A DNA stretch of 8,880 nucleotides from Acidimicrobiaceae bacterium (GCA_003152555.1 PMAL01000105.1:3680-12559); one strand, 5' to 3'; counted from the stretch's first letter, positions 1 through 6,889 are shown. Made by a program: numbers and translations. The notes: a model not told the origin generated them from the letters alone.

Positions 1-2
1 AC

Positions 3-125
3 CCGTTGCTGCAAAATGCGCTGGATGACCGACTGCTCGGCTTCGATCCGACACAAATGCCCGCCGCACATCTGGTCGAGGAGACACTTGAGTTCGCCAC
101 GTTAGTGACGCGAGCAGTGCGTTAG
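3..125 (+). CDS. C-terminal 40 codons of an unidentified protein (5' truncated)
   Basis: One frame stays open from the left edge to a TAG stop at 123-125 and encodes a 40-residue tail ending in ...ETLEFATLVTRAVR. The composition is that of a normal soluble protein: Leu/Ala-rich, with Asp and Glu, looking helical. The following 260 bp contain no continuation, and the next gene has its own ribosome binding site, so this is the end of a gene that begins outside the window. The family cannot be named from so short a tail. A helical C-terminus of this kind would fit, for example, a TetR-type regulator, but that is a guess. No clear terminator hairpin follows the stop. Confidence 0.5.
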   Translation, partial: PLLQNALDDRLLGFDPTQMPAAHLVEETLEFATLVTRAVR

Positions 126-303
126 ATCCGCTCTATCAATGGTTCAGTCCGACGACATCAAATTCAGATATCTCCAGAGTCAAGAAGGTGTCCAGTACTT
201 TCTCAGCAATCGGGGGCCAGGGTGATCAAGGAATGGCTGGATCGTCCGGGGACAACCGACGGCCTCAAATCGACGCAAAGACATCGGGGCTGCATTTTCG
301 ACA

Positions 304-321
304 TGCAAGTTACAACTTGCA
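304..321. promoter_or_regulatory. palindromic operator candidate upstream of the SRPBCC-ArsR unit
   Basis: A perfect inverted repeat with 7-bp arms, TGCAAGT (304-310) and ACTTGCA (315-321), is separated by TACA. It is centred about 73 bp before the SRPBCC start codon. Its size and symmetry suit a dimeric winged-helix repressor. It lies just upstream of the probable -10 element at 355-360, and ArsR-family proteins commonly autoregulate, so the ArsR protein encoded by the second gene is the natural candidate ligand. That link is inference; the palindrome itself is directly visible. Confidence 0.45.
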
Positions 322-354
322 CATCGCTGCAGAATGCGCTAGTGTCCACTTGCG

Positions 355-360
355 TATAAA
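355..360 (+). promoter_or_regulatory. candidate -10 element of the SRPBCC-ArsR promoter
   Basis: TATAAA at 355-360 matches five of six positions of the sigma-70-type -10 consensus. It would start transcription near 366-368, giving a leader of about 20 nt that just contains the GGAGG ribosome binding site at 373-377. No good -35 hexamer sits at the right distance, which would fit an activator-dependent or weak promoter. The palindrome at 304-321 lies upstream of it. Confidence 0.35.
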
Positions 361-385
361 TACGTTGATATTGGAGGATGAACTG

Positions 386-859
386 ATGAACACGAACAGC
401 ATTGAACGCGAAGTCTCGATTGAGGCGCCCATTGAACGAGTGTGGGAGGCGTTGACTAGCGCCGAGTCCATCGGCACGTGGTTTGGCGTCGGTGCCGCGG
501 CCACCATTGATTTGCGCGTGGGCGGGGTAATGGTGATCAACCACGGCGATCATGGCACATTCCAGACTCTCATTGTCGCGGTTGATCCGCCCCGCGCTTT
601 CTCCTACCGATGGGCGAGCGCCTTTCCTGACGAACTGGCCACTGAAGAGAATTCCACGCTGGTGGAGTTCACACTCCGGTCTTCTGGCGACGGCACGGTC
701 CTTCGCCTTGTAGAAAGCGGATTCGACGCGCTGGACATTCCTGCTGATCGTCCGGACGCCAGCTTCGAAAGTCATTCGAAGGGTTGGACGGGTGTGATCG
801 CGAAGTTCGCTGAGCACGTCATGGGCAACGACGACCAGCCGTTGGTTTCTTCGTCGTGA
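386..859 (+). CDS. SRPBCC / AHSA1-like (START-fold) protein
   Basis: This 157-residue protein has the pattern of the Activator of Hsp90 ATPase 1-like branch of the SRPBCC superfamily. The N-terminal strand is followed by EAPIERVWEALTSAESIGTWFG (residues about 13-34), then a Gly-rich turn (LRVGGVM), the PPRAFSYRW segment, STLVEFTLR, and a C-terminal helix beginning SHSKGWTGVIAKFAEHV. The fold forms a deep hydrophobic pocket for small lipophilic ligands. These proteins are usually cytoplasmic, and nothing here suggests a signal peptide. I chose ATG 386 because GGAGG (373-377) lies 8 nt before it and the conserved domain starts right after; an in-frame extension to 188 has no domain support. The next gene overlaps its stop as GTGA, so the two are translationally coupled. 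Pairs of ArsR regulator and SRPBCC protein are common in actinobacteria and proteobacteria. The ligand cannot be read from the sequence. Confidence 0.88.
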   Translation: MNTNSIEREVSIEAPIERVWEALTSAESIGTWFGVGAAATIDLRVGGVMVINHGDHGTFQTLIVAVDPPRAFSYRWASAFPDELATEENSTLVEFTLRSSGDGTVLRLVESGFDALDIPADRPDASFESHSKGWTGVIAKFAEHVMGNDDQPLVSSS

Positions 860-1182
860 GTGTCGCCGAGGTCCTAACGGCGCTCGCCGATCCGACGCGT
901 CGCGATCTGCTGGAGTTGCTTTCCGTACGCGGTGAGGCAACAGCTACGACCCTCGCAGAAGACCTTCCGATCAGCCGTCAGGCAGTGGCCCAGCATCTGG
1001 CCGTACTCGACGGGGTAGGGCTCGTGACGGGCCGGCGTCAAGGTCGAGAACACCACTTCGTCGTTCGCCCGGACACCCTCGACGAAACAGCCCGGTGGAT
1101 GAGTCAACTTGCGCAACAGTGGGATAAGAGACTGCGGACGATTAAGCACATTGCAGAGACGGCACACCGAGCGTCGCGGTAA
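856..1182 (+). CDS. ArsR-family winged-helix transcriptional regulator (cysteine-free)
   Basis: This is a 108-residue DNA-binding protein made almost entirely of one ArsR-type winged HTH. It opens with the family hallmark ALADPTRRDLLELL (residues 9-22). The helix-turn-helix follows (TTLAEDLPISRQAVAQHLAVLDGVGLV, about 31-57), and the wing is GRRQGREHHFVV. The recognition helix is around SRQAVAQHLAVL. There is no cysteine in the protein and no ELCVCDL-type metal site, so it is not a classical arsenic or metal sensor. It belongs with the ArsR group found next to SRPBCC proteins, where the effector may be an organic ligand or the partner protein. The GTG start at 856 overlaps the stop of the SRPBCC gene, giving co-transcription and coupled translation. 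The palindrome at 304-321 is the obvious candidate for an autoregulatory site. Confidence 0.9.
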   Translation: MSVAEVLTALADPTRRDLLELLSVRGEATATTLAEDLPISRQAVAQHLAVLDGVGLVTGRRQGREHHFVVRPDTLDETARWMSQLAQQWDKRLRTIKHIAETAHRASR

Positions 1183-1238
1183 TTGCGATTTGTACACAGC
1201 GTCGCGCAAACCTTCGAATGCTCGCAGTCCAGCACGAA

Positions 1239-1742
1239 TCAGGAAGGAGGTTCGCTGCCGGGTGCAAAGTGACCCATCTCGGCACCCAGCTTCTTCGCGA
1301 TGTTGGCGGCGTGCAGGTGGATCTCTTCTAAGAGGTCGGTGTTCTTCTTCATTTGCTCGGTAAGCACTGTGTTCTCTTCGATCAGCGTCTTGATGTCGTC
1401 GGTGTTCTTCGCGGTGTGCAGTGCCACTTCGGACGAAATGGCGTCGGCTCGCTTGGCGGCGATCAAGAGAGTGGCGCCCTGGATGCCGGCAAGCATCGAG
1501 AGGAAGAGGTTGAGCAGGATGTACGGATACGGGTCGAAGGCTTTGTGGTTGAGGACGTGCTGGATGAGCAATGTGTTGGTCAGGGCCCAAGCAATCATGA
1601 CGGCGAAGAACGCAAAGACAAAAGGCCAGGAGCCCATGGCGTTGCGCATCTTGTCCGCAGCCCGTTCGCCAATGGAGAGATCGTCGCCGGAACGAACGCC
1701 GGGATGCTTGTGCCAATGAGTGGTCCACGCGGATTCGTGCAT
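1239..1742 (-). CDS. DUF1003 family two-helix membrane protein with coiled-coil tail
   Basis: This 167-residue protein matches the DUF1003 pattern. The IGERAADKMRNAMGSWPFVFAF segment (about residues 24-45) leads into a first membrane helix (about 39-60). After a short loop comes the family signature DPYPYILLNLFLSMLAG (70-86), which begins the second helix (about 74-96). The cytoplasmic tail contains a polar heptad-like stretch (about 110-150; TDDIKTLIEENTVLTEQMKKNTDLLEEIHLH) that should form a coiled coil and probably oligomerise the protein. The biochemical role of DUF1003 is unknown. I chose ATG 1742; a TTG at 1769 would add nine residues, and neither start has a good ribosome binding site. 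The gene is convergent with the ArsR gene, 56 bp apart, with no clear terminator between them. It appears to be transcribed alone, from the gene-poor stretch to its right. Confidence 0.85.
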   Translation of the reverse strand: MHESAWTTHWHKHPGVRSGDDLSIGERAADKMRNAMGSWPFVFAFFAVMIAWALTNTLLIQHVLNHKAFDPYPYILLNLFLSMLAGIQGATLLIAAKRADAISSEVALHTAKNTDDIKTLIEENTVLTEQMKKNTDLLEEIHLHAANIAKKLGAEMGHFAPGSEPPS

Positions 1743-1802
1743 GAGTGCAATGTTCGCACAGGTGGGCAACCGCCGAGGGGACTGGACCGTGTTTGATTAG
1801 CG

Positions 1803-1861
1803 CACGTGACCACCAGACTCGGGGAGGAAGGTTATCTACCCCCAGTCTGGTGGTCAGCGTG
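1803..1861. repeat. long inverted repeat with 13-bp perfect arms
   Basis: TGACCACCAGACT (1807-1819) is perfectly complementary to AGTCTGGTGGTCA (1844-1856). The stem extends inward across one mismatch by GGGG (1821-1824) against CCCC (1839-1842). It extends outward past a single bulged G (1857) by CACG (1803-1806) against CGTG (1858-1861). There is no T tract on either side, so it is not a standard intrinsic terminator. It lies 60-120 bp upstream of the DUF1003 start. It may be a leader RNA hairpin, a protein-binding palindrome or the trace of a mobile element. Confidence 0.7.
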
Positions 1862-1913
1862 ACGCCTGGTGTTCCCGCTGTTGCAGCAGTGCCGCGGAAT
1901 GCGATCGGACTCT

Positions 1914-1965
1914 TCGACTCAGTAGAGTGGACGAGCTCGGGCTGAAGTACGTCCTACTGAGTCGA
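1914..1965. repeat. inverted repeat with 12-bp perfect arms
   Basis: TCGACTCAGTAG (1914-1925) is perfectly complementary to CTACTGAGTCGA (1954-1965), with 28 nt between the arms. Within the loop, GACG (1930-1933) can pair with CGTC (1950-1953), so the hairpin can extend past a small bulge. No T tract follows on either strand. It is only 53 bp from the preceding long inverted repeat and the two have different sequences, so they are not copies of one element. Confidence 0.65.
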
Positions 1966-2282
1966 TTCGGCGATTTCTTATCACTCGTGCGACATCTGGC
2001 TAAATAGTAAGGAGAACTGGCGTACACAACCACCCCAAAGTTGATGTTCTGTCCGACTACGAAACCCTCGGCGCAGACAAATGGTCCCCTTGGCTTAGAT
2101 GCGCCGAGATTGGCGACCCTGAACGAGAACAGAGCGCTCCGCACGTTGGACTGGTGGTTATTCGGCAATCGCGAACGCGAGCCGTCGCCGGTGGTCCGCG
2201 CACCATCGTAGTGCGACTAACCCAAGGGATGACATCCTTCTCCTAAGGGTCAATACCTTCAATTCACTGGTGATCTCTGTGC

Positions 2283-2337
2283 TGCAAGATCAAAGTTGTG
2301 GGTAGGCGGCGCCTGAAGATTCACCTACCTTGCAACT
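2283..2337. repeat. structured leader element with two alternative pairings, upstream of the epimerase gene
   Basis: GGTAGG (2301-2306) pairs with CCTACC (2324-2329). Below it, across a small internal loop, AGTTG (2294-2298) pairs with CAACT (2333-2337). The competing arm TGCAAG (2283-2288) is complementary to CTTGCA (2329-2334) and would displace the lower stem. The element ends about 118 nt before the epimerase ATG. If it lies in the transcript it could switch between two folds; whether it is transcribed is unknown. The arms are short enough that chance remains possible. Confidence 0.35.
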
Positions 2338-2454
2338 GATGACTTATGTGGACACCTTCGCGCCCGTGGGCGATTTGTACGGACATCGGGTTCATTACTA
2401 TCGATTAAACGGGGTGCTCGATTGTCGCTCACCCTACCTACGCCCTGGAGTTCG

Positions 2455-3423
2455 ATGACCACTTATCTCGTTCTGGGAGCTAGCGGCTTTCTGGGCAGCC
2501 ACGTTCATCAAGCCATAAAACGTTCGTCGGATTCCCCGGCCCTCGTCGCCGCGAGTCGCCGTCCACCGCGAATTGCGTTGCCGGCAAACAGTAGTTGGGT
2601 GCCGTTGGACCTTAATAAGGCCACCGTGGAAGAGCTCGTGATTCTGATTGAAGCGAGCCGACCCGACGCGTTAATCAACTGTGCGGGACTCACCTCGGGT
2701 TCGGCCGAACAGATGTGGGAGACCAACACCACCTTCGTGGACAAATTGATCCAAGCCCTTCGTCAATGCGGACCACGACCACTCGTGCACTTCGGTTCGT
2801 CCGAAGAGTACGGTCCCCAACCCTCGCAGGTGCCGATTAAAGAAACCGCAACGGAACATCCGGTGAACGATTACGGACGATCGAAATTGGCGGCGACGCG
2901 CAAGATCACTCACGCCACTGAGCAGGGTGACATTTGCGCCACGGTGCTGCGAATATTTAATCCGATTGGTTCGGGCGCGCCGCCCGGGTCACTGGCCGGT
3001 CAGGCCGTGCAGGAGCTGAACCAAGCGCTCAAGAAGAAAAGCTCTTCGATCACGTTGAGTTACTTGCAGACATATCGCGATTTTGTCGCGGCGACCGATG
3101 TCGCGCGTGCCGCTCTTGGCGCGACGCAGTTACTCGGTCGCGCACCGGTCATCAATGTTGGGCTCGGCAAGGCAATGTCCAATCGATCGATGGTCGAACT
3201 CATTGCCCACGCCGCGGGGTTCGAGGGAGAGATTGTCGAAGAGATCGACGACGCTTACATCGAAGAAGTGCCCTGGCAACAAGCCGACATTTCGCGCATG
3301 GGACACGAAATTGGCTGGACACCCCAAACCACGATTGCTCAGGCCGCCGAGGAACTCTGGAAGGGTGATGCCGAGTCAACGTCAACGCCTGGTGGGATTG
3401 CCGACCAGCTGAGCAGTTGGTAG
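2455..3423 (+). CDS. NAD(P)-dependent epimerase/dehydratase (extended SDR family)
   Basis: This 322-residue protein has the full set of extended short-chain dehydrogenase/reductase features. The N-terminal Rossmann motif is VLGASGFLGSH (G8-x2-G11-x2-G14). The INCAG segment (74-78) is the NxAG-like structural motif. FGSSEEYG (113-120) carries the catalytic Ser, and YGRSK (Y140 to K144) is the catalytic YxxxK. A middle segment LRIFNPIGSG and a C-terminal substrate domain with YLQTYRDFVAATDVARAALGA follow. The GSSEEYG and RDFV..TDVARA patterns resemble nucleotide-sugar 4-ketoreductases and 4,6-dehydratases, such as GDP- or dTDP-6-deoxyhexose enzymes. A sugar-nucleotide substrate is therefore likely, but the exact reaction is not established. 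I chose ATG 2455, preceded by GGAG at 2447-2450, because the Rossmann fold starts immediately; a TTG at 2422 is possible. The membrane-protein gene follows 31 bp downstream, so they probably form an operon. Confidence 0.85.
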   Translation: MTTYLVLGASGFLGSHVHQAIKRSSDSPALVAASRRPPRIALPANSSWVPLDLNKATVEELVILIEASRPDALINCAGLTSGSAEQMWETNTTFVDKLIQALRQCGPRPLVHFGSSEEYGPQPSQVPIKETATEHPVNDYGRSKLAATRKITHATEQGDICATVLRIFNPIGSGAPPGSLAGQAVQELNQALKKKSSSITLSYLQTYRDFVAATDVARAALGATQLLGRAPVINVGLGKAMSNRSMVELIAHAAGFEGEIVEEIDDAYIEEVPWQQADISRMGHEIGWTPQTTIAQAAEELWKGDAESTSTPGGIADQLSSW

Positions 3424-3454
3424 GTGGCTCGATGATTAACGTAAGTGAGGGATT

Positions 3455-3901
3455 GTGACGAACTATTCAAGCGACAGTGAATCGATACCGCGCTTTCGCC
3501 CCGCGCCGATGACGCCCGACGAGATTCGAAACAGAAGGTGGCGCCTTCGGCTCATTGCCTACGTCGACGGGGTACTGCTGTTTGTCCTCATGCTCACCTT
3601 CTCGCCCGAGTGGTTTCTCATGATCATTATCTGGCTAATTGCCAATTTTGCGGTACTCACGTGGGACTACCGCAACAACATTAAGAACCGACGTATGAAC
3701 GTGGTGGGCTGGGCCGAGGAGGATTCGATCCTTATAAACATGGACATCTACCGACAATTGATAGCGGCGCTTCGCTGGGATGTCGTGGGTTGCGCAGTTT
3801 TCCTGGTGGCTGGTTTCTTCAATCCCTGGGGCTTCGCGATGGCGGTATTCATGGGCCTGTCGGGCATTGGGGTATACCTGGTGGCCAAGCGATATCGCTG
3901 A
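3455..3901 (+). CDS. small membrane protein, four predicted helices, unknown function
   Basis: I do not recognise the family. The 148-residue protein begins with a polar, basic N-terminus (residues 1-34, ending RNRRWRLRL). Two closely spaced hydrophobic helices follow (about 36-71, with the turn at FSPEWF). A charged middle loop (about 72-106, DYRNNIKNRRMNVVGWAEEDS...) comes next, then a second hairpin of helices (about 108-145, turn at FNPWGF). The two helical hairpins, each with a turn of the form F-S/N-P-E/W-W/G-F, look like an internal duplication. The basic loop suggests a cytoplasmic middle segment. The GTG start at 3455 follows GAGG at 3447-3450; it is 31 bp downstream of the epimerase gene in the same direction, so co-transcription is likely. 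The stop is 54 bp from the convergent LuxR-type gene's stop. Confidence 0.75.
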   Translation: MTNYSSDSESIPRFRPAPMTPDEIRNRRWRLRLIAYVDGVLLFVLMLTFSPEWFLMIIIWLIANFAVLTWDYRNNIKNRRMNVVGWAEEDSILINMDIYRQLIAALRWDVVGCAVFLVAGFFNPWGFAMAVFMGLSGIGVYLVAKRYR

Positions 3902-3955
3902 CCGGTTGACGCTTCGAGCGGGGCCGATAGCGGGACTCGAAAAAATCGTAATGCC

Positions 3956-6889
3956 CTACTTCGATTCGTTGTCAGTGCCTTCGTTGTTTTCGTAGCGCCC
4001 TCGAGGTCCGAGGGCTTCGGCCAACTCAAAGCGAGATGTGACGCCCAACTTGCGGTAGGCGCGAGAGAGGTGGCCCTCGATGGTCTTTACGTTGACGAAC
4101 AGCTCGTCGGCGATGGCCCGGTTTGTGACGTTTGCGGCCGCCATATGGACGGCGCGCAGCTCCGCGGGCGTGAGTGAGTCAACTCCCGTTGAGCCCAGAC
4201 GGCGCGGACGTGCCCCGGCCGCGCGCAGTTGCGTGCCCGCCACTTCGACGAGGCGATGCGCCCCGCAAAGCGACGCGAGTGACGCGCCTTTGTGCAAGAT
4301 GTCGCGCGCGCTTTCGGGATCCTGGCGGTCCACGAGCGCGGCGCCGAGGTCGACCATGGCTTCGGCCGTTTCCAGACGGGCCGGAGAACCTTCGAGGACT
4401 TCGACCGATTCGGTGAGCCAGGCCGTGCGTTCGTCGAGGTCTTGACTGGAGGCGCCCATCGCTCGTAGCGCCGTGCCGAGACTTCGCGGAGCCCCGAACG
4501 CGCGAGCGGACACGAGGTGCTTTTCGGCCAGTTGGTGCGCCTCATCCCATTGACCGAGTGACGCCAACACTCGAGCGGCCGGTGGATGCCAGGCAACGAG
4601 CACGGGATTGGTGATACCCGCGCGCGTCGCGGTCTCGCCCGCCTGTTCGAATTCATCGAGCGCCTCGACTGACTGGTTGCACATCGAAAACAGTCGACCG
4701 CGCTCAACGTGGGCTCCGACTCGATCGAGCGGCTCGTCGATCAATTCTGGGTCAAACGTGCCCAACTCGTAGATTGCTTCTTGGGTACGGCCCTGGGCAA
4801 TGAGCAGATCGATGAGGCCGACAACCGGTCGCGAACTGAAGGCGCCGCCGAGTTCGTGATGGCGCAACAACGCCTCTTCGGCCTCGCCGAGCGATCCTTG
4901 CCACAACTTCGAAAGCACGATCAGTCGCAGCACTTCGTCTTCGTTGGAGACGTCGCCCTGTTCGAGTGCGCGTCGGCGTCCGACTTCTAGGATCCGGTCG
5001 ACCGTGGCGAATTCGTCCGCGCCAAGCAAGATTCGACAGGCCATGGTCTGCATCATCTCGCTTGACAGTTCACCGGCGACCGACTGATCGGGATCGATGA
5101 CGGCACTCAACATCTTCGCGACCGACTTGGCCGACATATTGGGATCGGACTCGAATTCGTGAATGCTCAAGAACGCGGTCGCCACTTTCGCCACGTTGGA
5201 CGTGGCGTCCGATTTCGGCAGGAGCTTCTGAATCTTGGTCACGCCCTCGCTGCGTTGGCTCGGCAGGTTCGCGAGCAATGTCAATCCCATTTCGAATTCC
5301 AGTTGCAGCGCGGGGTCTACGCCCTTGGTTTCCGCGGTCAGCTGCTGCAATATGGTGACGGCTTCGGCGCGTAGGTCGGGCCAGCCCCGCAGCGAGCGCA
5401 TCAATTTGACGGCGATCTCATATACGTCGGTGTTGTGCTGCGCACCCAGGTCGAGGGCGCGTTGGAAGGATGAGACCGAAGTCTTGAGGCCCAATTGGGT
5501 CTCGCAGCGAGCGAGTTCAAGCCACATGGACGATTCCCGCACGGAAACGGGGCCTTCATTGATTGATCGGCGAAGGCACTGGCTCGCGAGTCGGAAGTCG
5601 CCGCGCGCAATCAGCGTGCGTCCCGCGCGCGCGAGTCGCCTTGCCAGTTCGGCATTACCCGATGGTTCCGACGCCAAGAGATGTTCGACTATGAGCGACT
5701 CGTCGGCGCCGGATTCTGAGAGGTACTCGGCGCAGCGAGTGTGCAACTGTGAACGCCGGGCCGGCGAGATGTTTTGCAGCAGGGCCCAGCGCACGATGGG
5801 GGCAATGAACACTAAGGGTCGGTCGCCCTGGAGTAACTCGGCGCGCGCCGAGACGTCCGACGCCAACTCGGCGGCCACGGGATCAATGTTGCCCAGGTAG
5901 CAAGCGAGACTTAAGTCAGTGCTGTTGCCGTGTATCGCGCAACACTCGAGCAGTTCGGTGGCGGCGACTTGCAAACGCTCGAGACGTACGAGAACGCGCT
6001 GGGAGATTCTCGGTACCGGCAGGTGATTGAGTTCACCGGCCATTGAGGCATTCGGCGAAACGCGTTCGTTGACGCAGGCCTTGGCGAGTTCGACAATGAA
6101 CTCGGGTCGTCCGCTGGTGGCCTCGTAGGCGGCGGCGACGAACTGCGGGTCGGGCGCCTCTTCGAGGTAGCCGGCCAGAATCTGGCGCACACTGTCGGCG
6201 CTGAGCGGCTTCAAGGCGAAGTGCCGCACGTGACGATTCACCAAAAGATGGTCGACCACGCGAGACCCAACTCCAGGTAGGCGCGGCGGGGAGGCGAGCA
6301 GCAGCCAGATCTGCTGGTCATCAACGCGATGGAACACGTACTGCAGCGTCATCAGCGTGGCGTCGTCAACCAGGTCGGCGTCGTCGATCGCGAGCAGGAT
6401 CGGCCCGAGGCGGCGCACCGCGATCAGCAGGGCGTAGAAGGCGGCGCCAAGTTGTCCAAAATTCTTCTCTCCGTTCTTGTTGATCAGCGCGCAGACCGCT
6501 TCGACGCGTTCGGACACGTCTTCGTCGGCGTTACGCAGCGACGCCACAACTTCAATGAGTCGCAGCAGTGCACCAAAGGGCGCGTGTTGTTCGAGGTCGC
6601 CGCCACGAGCGCGCAAGACCAAGCACGACGATCGGTCCGCAACGAGACAGGCTTCGTTCAGCAGGGTTGTCTTGCCCGTGCCCCAACCGCCCTCGATGGA
6701 CAGACACCCGCTATGCGAAGGGACGGTACGGCTGAAGATTGATTCGAACTCTTGAAGGAACTGACTTCGTTCGAAGAGCAGGGACGTGTCGTTGCCACGC
6801 GACGAACGAAGCGTTGACCACGCAGGGCGCTCAGTCTCGGGTTTCACGGGCATTCCTCTAACTTTCGACAACTCATTCAGTTTCCACAT
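3956..6889 (-). CDS. large ATP-binding LuxR-family regulator (LAL type)
   Basis: A protein of 977 residues has the layout of LAL/MalT-like regulators. An N-terminal AAA-type ATPase carries Walker A GGWGTGKTT (about 67-75, Lys73 and Thr74) and Walker B ILLAIDDAD (about 164-172, Asp169-Asp170). A long helical middle (about 300-900) of TPR-like repeats follows. A C-terminal LuxR helix-turn-helix begins LTPAELRAVHMAAANVTNRAIADELFVNVKT (from about 906), with recognition helix around VKTIEGHLSRAYRKLGV. In this family ATP and an inducer drive oligomerisation, and the HTH activates target promoters; the inducer here is unknown. There is no receiver domain, so it is not a classical two-component response regulator. 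I chose ATG 6889; TTG 6904 has an AGGG at a fair distance and adds five residues. ATG 6853 has AGAGGA directly against it, which is too close. The gene stands alone, convergent with the epimerase-membrane pair. Confidence 0.93.
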   Translation of the reverse strand: MWKLNELSKVRGMPVKPETERPAWSTLRSSRGNDTSLLFERSQFLQEFESIFSRTVPSHSGCLSIEGGWGTGKTTLLNEACLVADRSSCLVLRARGGDLEQHAPFGALLRLIEVVASLRNADEDVSERVEAVCALINKNGEKNFGQLGAAFYALLIAVRRLGPILLAIDDADLVDDATLMTLQYVFHRVDDQQIWLLLASPPRLPGVGSRVVDHLLVNRHVRHFALKPLSADSVRQILAGYLEEAPDPQFVAAAYEATSGRPEFIVELAKACVNERVSPNASMAGELNHLPVPRISQRVLVRLERLQVAATELLECCAIHGNSTDLSLACYLGNIDPVAAELASDVSARAELLQGDRPLVFIAPIVRWALLQNISPARRSQLHTRCAEYLSESGADESLIVEHLLASEPSGNAELARRLARAGRTLIARGDFRLASQCLRRSINEGPVSVRESSMWLELARCETQLGLKTSVSSFQRALDLGAQHNTDVYEIAVKLMRSLRGWPDLRAEAVTILQQLTAETKGVDPALQLEFEMGLTLLANLPSQRSEGVTKIQKLLPKSDATSNVAKVATAFLSIHEFESDPNMSAKSVAKMLSAVIDPDQSVAGELSSEMMQTMACRILLGADEFATVDRILEVGRRRALEQGDVSNEDEVLRLIVLSKLWQGSLGEAEEALLRHHELGGAFSSRPVVGLIDLLIAQGRTQEAIYELGTFDPELIDEPLDRVGAHVERGRLFSMCNQSVEALDEFEQAGETATRAGITNPVLVAWHPPAARVLASLGQWDEAHQLAEKHLVSARAFGAPRSLGTALRAMGASSQDLDERTAWLTESVEVLEGSPARLETAEAMVDLGAALVDRQDPESARDILHKGASLASLCGAHRLVEVAGTQLRAAGARPRRLGSTGVDSLTPAELRAVHMAAANVTNRAIADELFVNVKTIEGHLSRAYRKLGVTSRFELAEALGPRGRYENNEGTDNESK

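Larger units (their letters stand above)
1743..2454. other. gene-poor stretch of about 700 bp with three inverted repeats
   Basis: No open frame here looks like a conserved protein. The longest, on the - strand from 2168 to 1854, encodes 104 residues with no recognisable motif, an odd composition rich in Ser and Arg, and no good ribosome binding site. The stretch holds inverted repeats at 1803-1861, 1914-1965 and 2283-2337. It must also contain the promoters of the divergent DUF1003 gene (leftward) and epimerase gene (rightward). I see no tRNA T-loop signature, no terminal repeats of an insertion sequence and no transposase fragment. It could hold a small RNA, a decayed gene or long untranslated leaders. 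Confidence 0.55.

Noticed and set aside
188..385. In-frame 66-residue N-terminal extension of the SRPBCC protein
   Set aside because: It has no domain similarity, covers the promoter and operator-like palindrome, and ATG 386 has a well-placed GGAGG.
203..940. Long open frame on the - strand opposite the SRPBCC gene
   Set aside because: It is Arg-rich with no motif, and is fully explained as the antisense shadow of a gene with clear SRPBCC features.
1170..1206. 9-bp direct repeat AGCGTCGCG at the end of the ArsR gene
   Set aside because: It is short and GC-rich, with no associated element; chance is sufficient.
874..1728. 284-codon open frame on the - strand spanning the ArsR and DUF1003 genes
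   Set aside because: It runs in another frame of the DUF1003 gene and antisense to ArsR; the translation is His/Arg-rich with no domain.
1854..2168. 104-residue - strand open frame in the gene-poor stretch
   Set aside because: No family motif, unusual composition, no convincing ribosome binding site, and it runs over the 1914-1965 palindrome.
2375..2401. TTGTAC and TACTAT as a promoter for the epimerase gene
   Set aside because: The 15-bp spacing and partial matches are too weak to call.
3913..3941. TTCGAG...CTCGAA inverted repeat next to a run of A between the convergent genes, considered as a terminator
   Set aside because: The stem is only 6 bp with a 17-nt loop, and the T run read on the - strand precedes the hairpin instead of following it.
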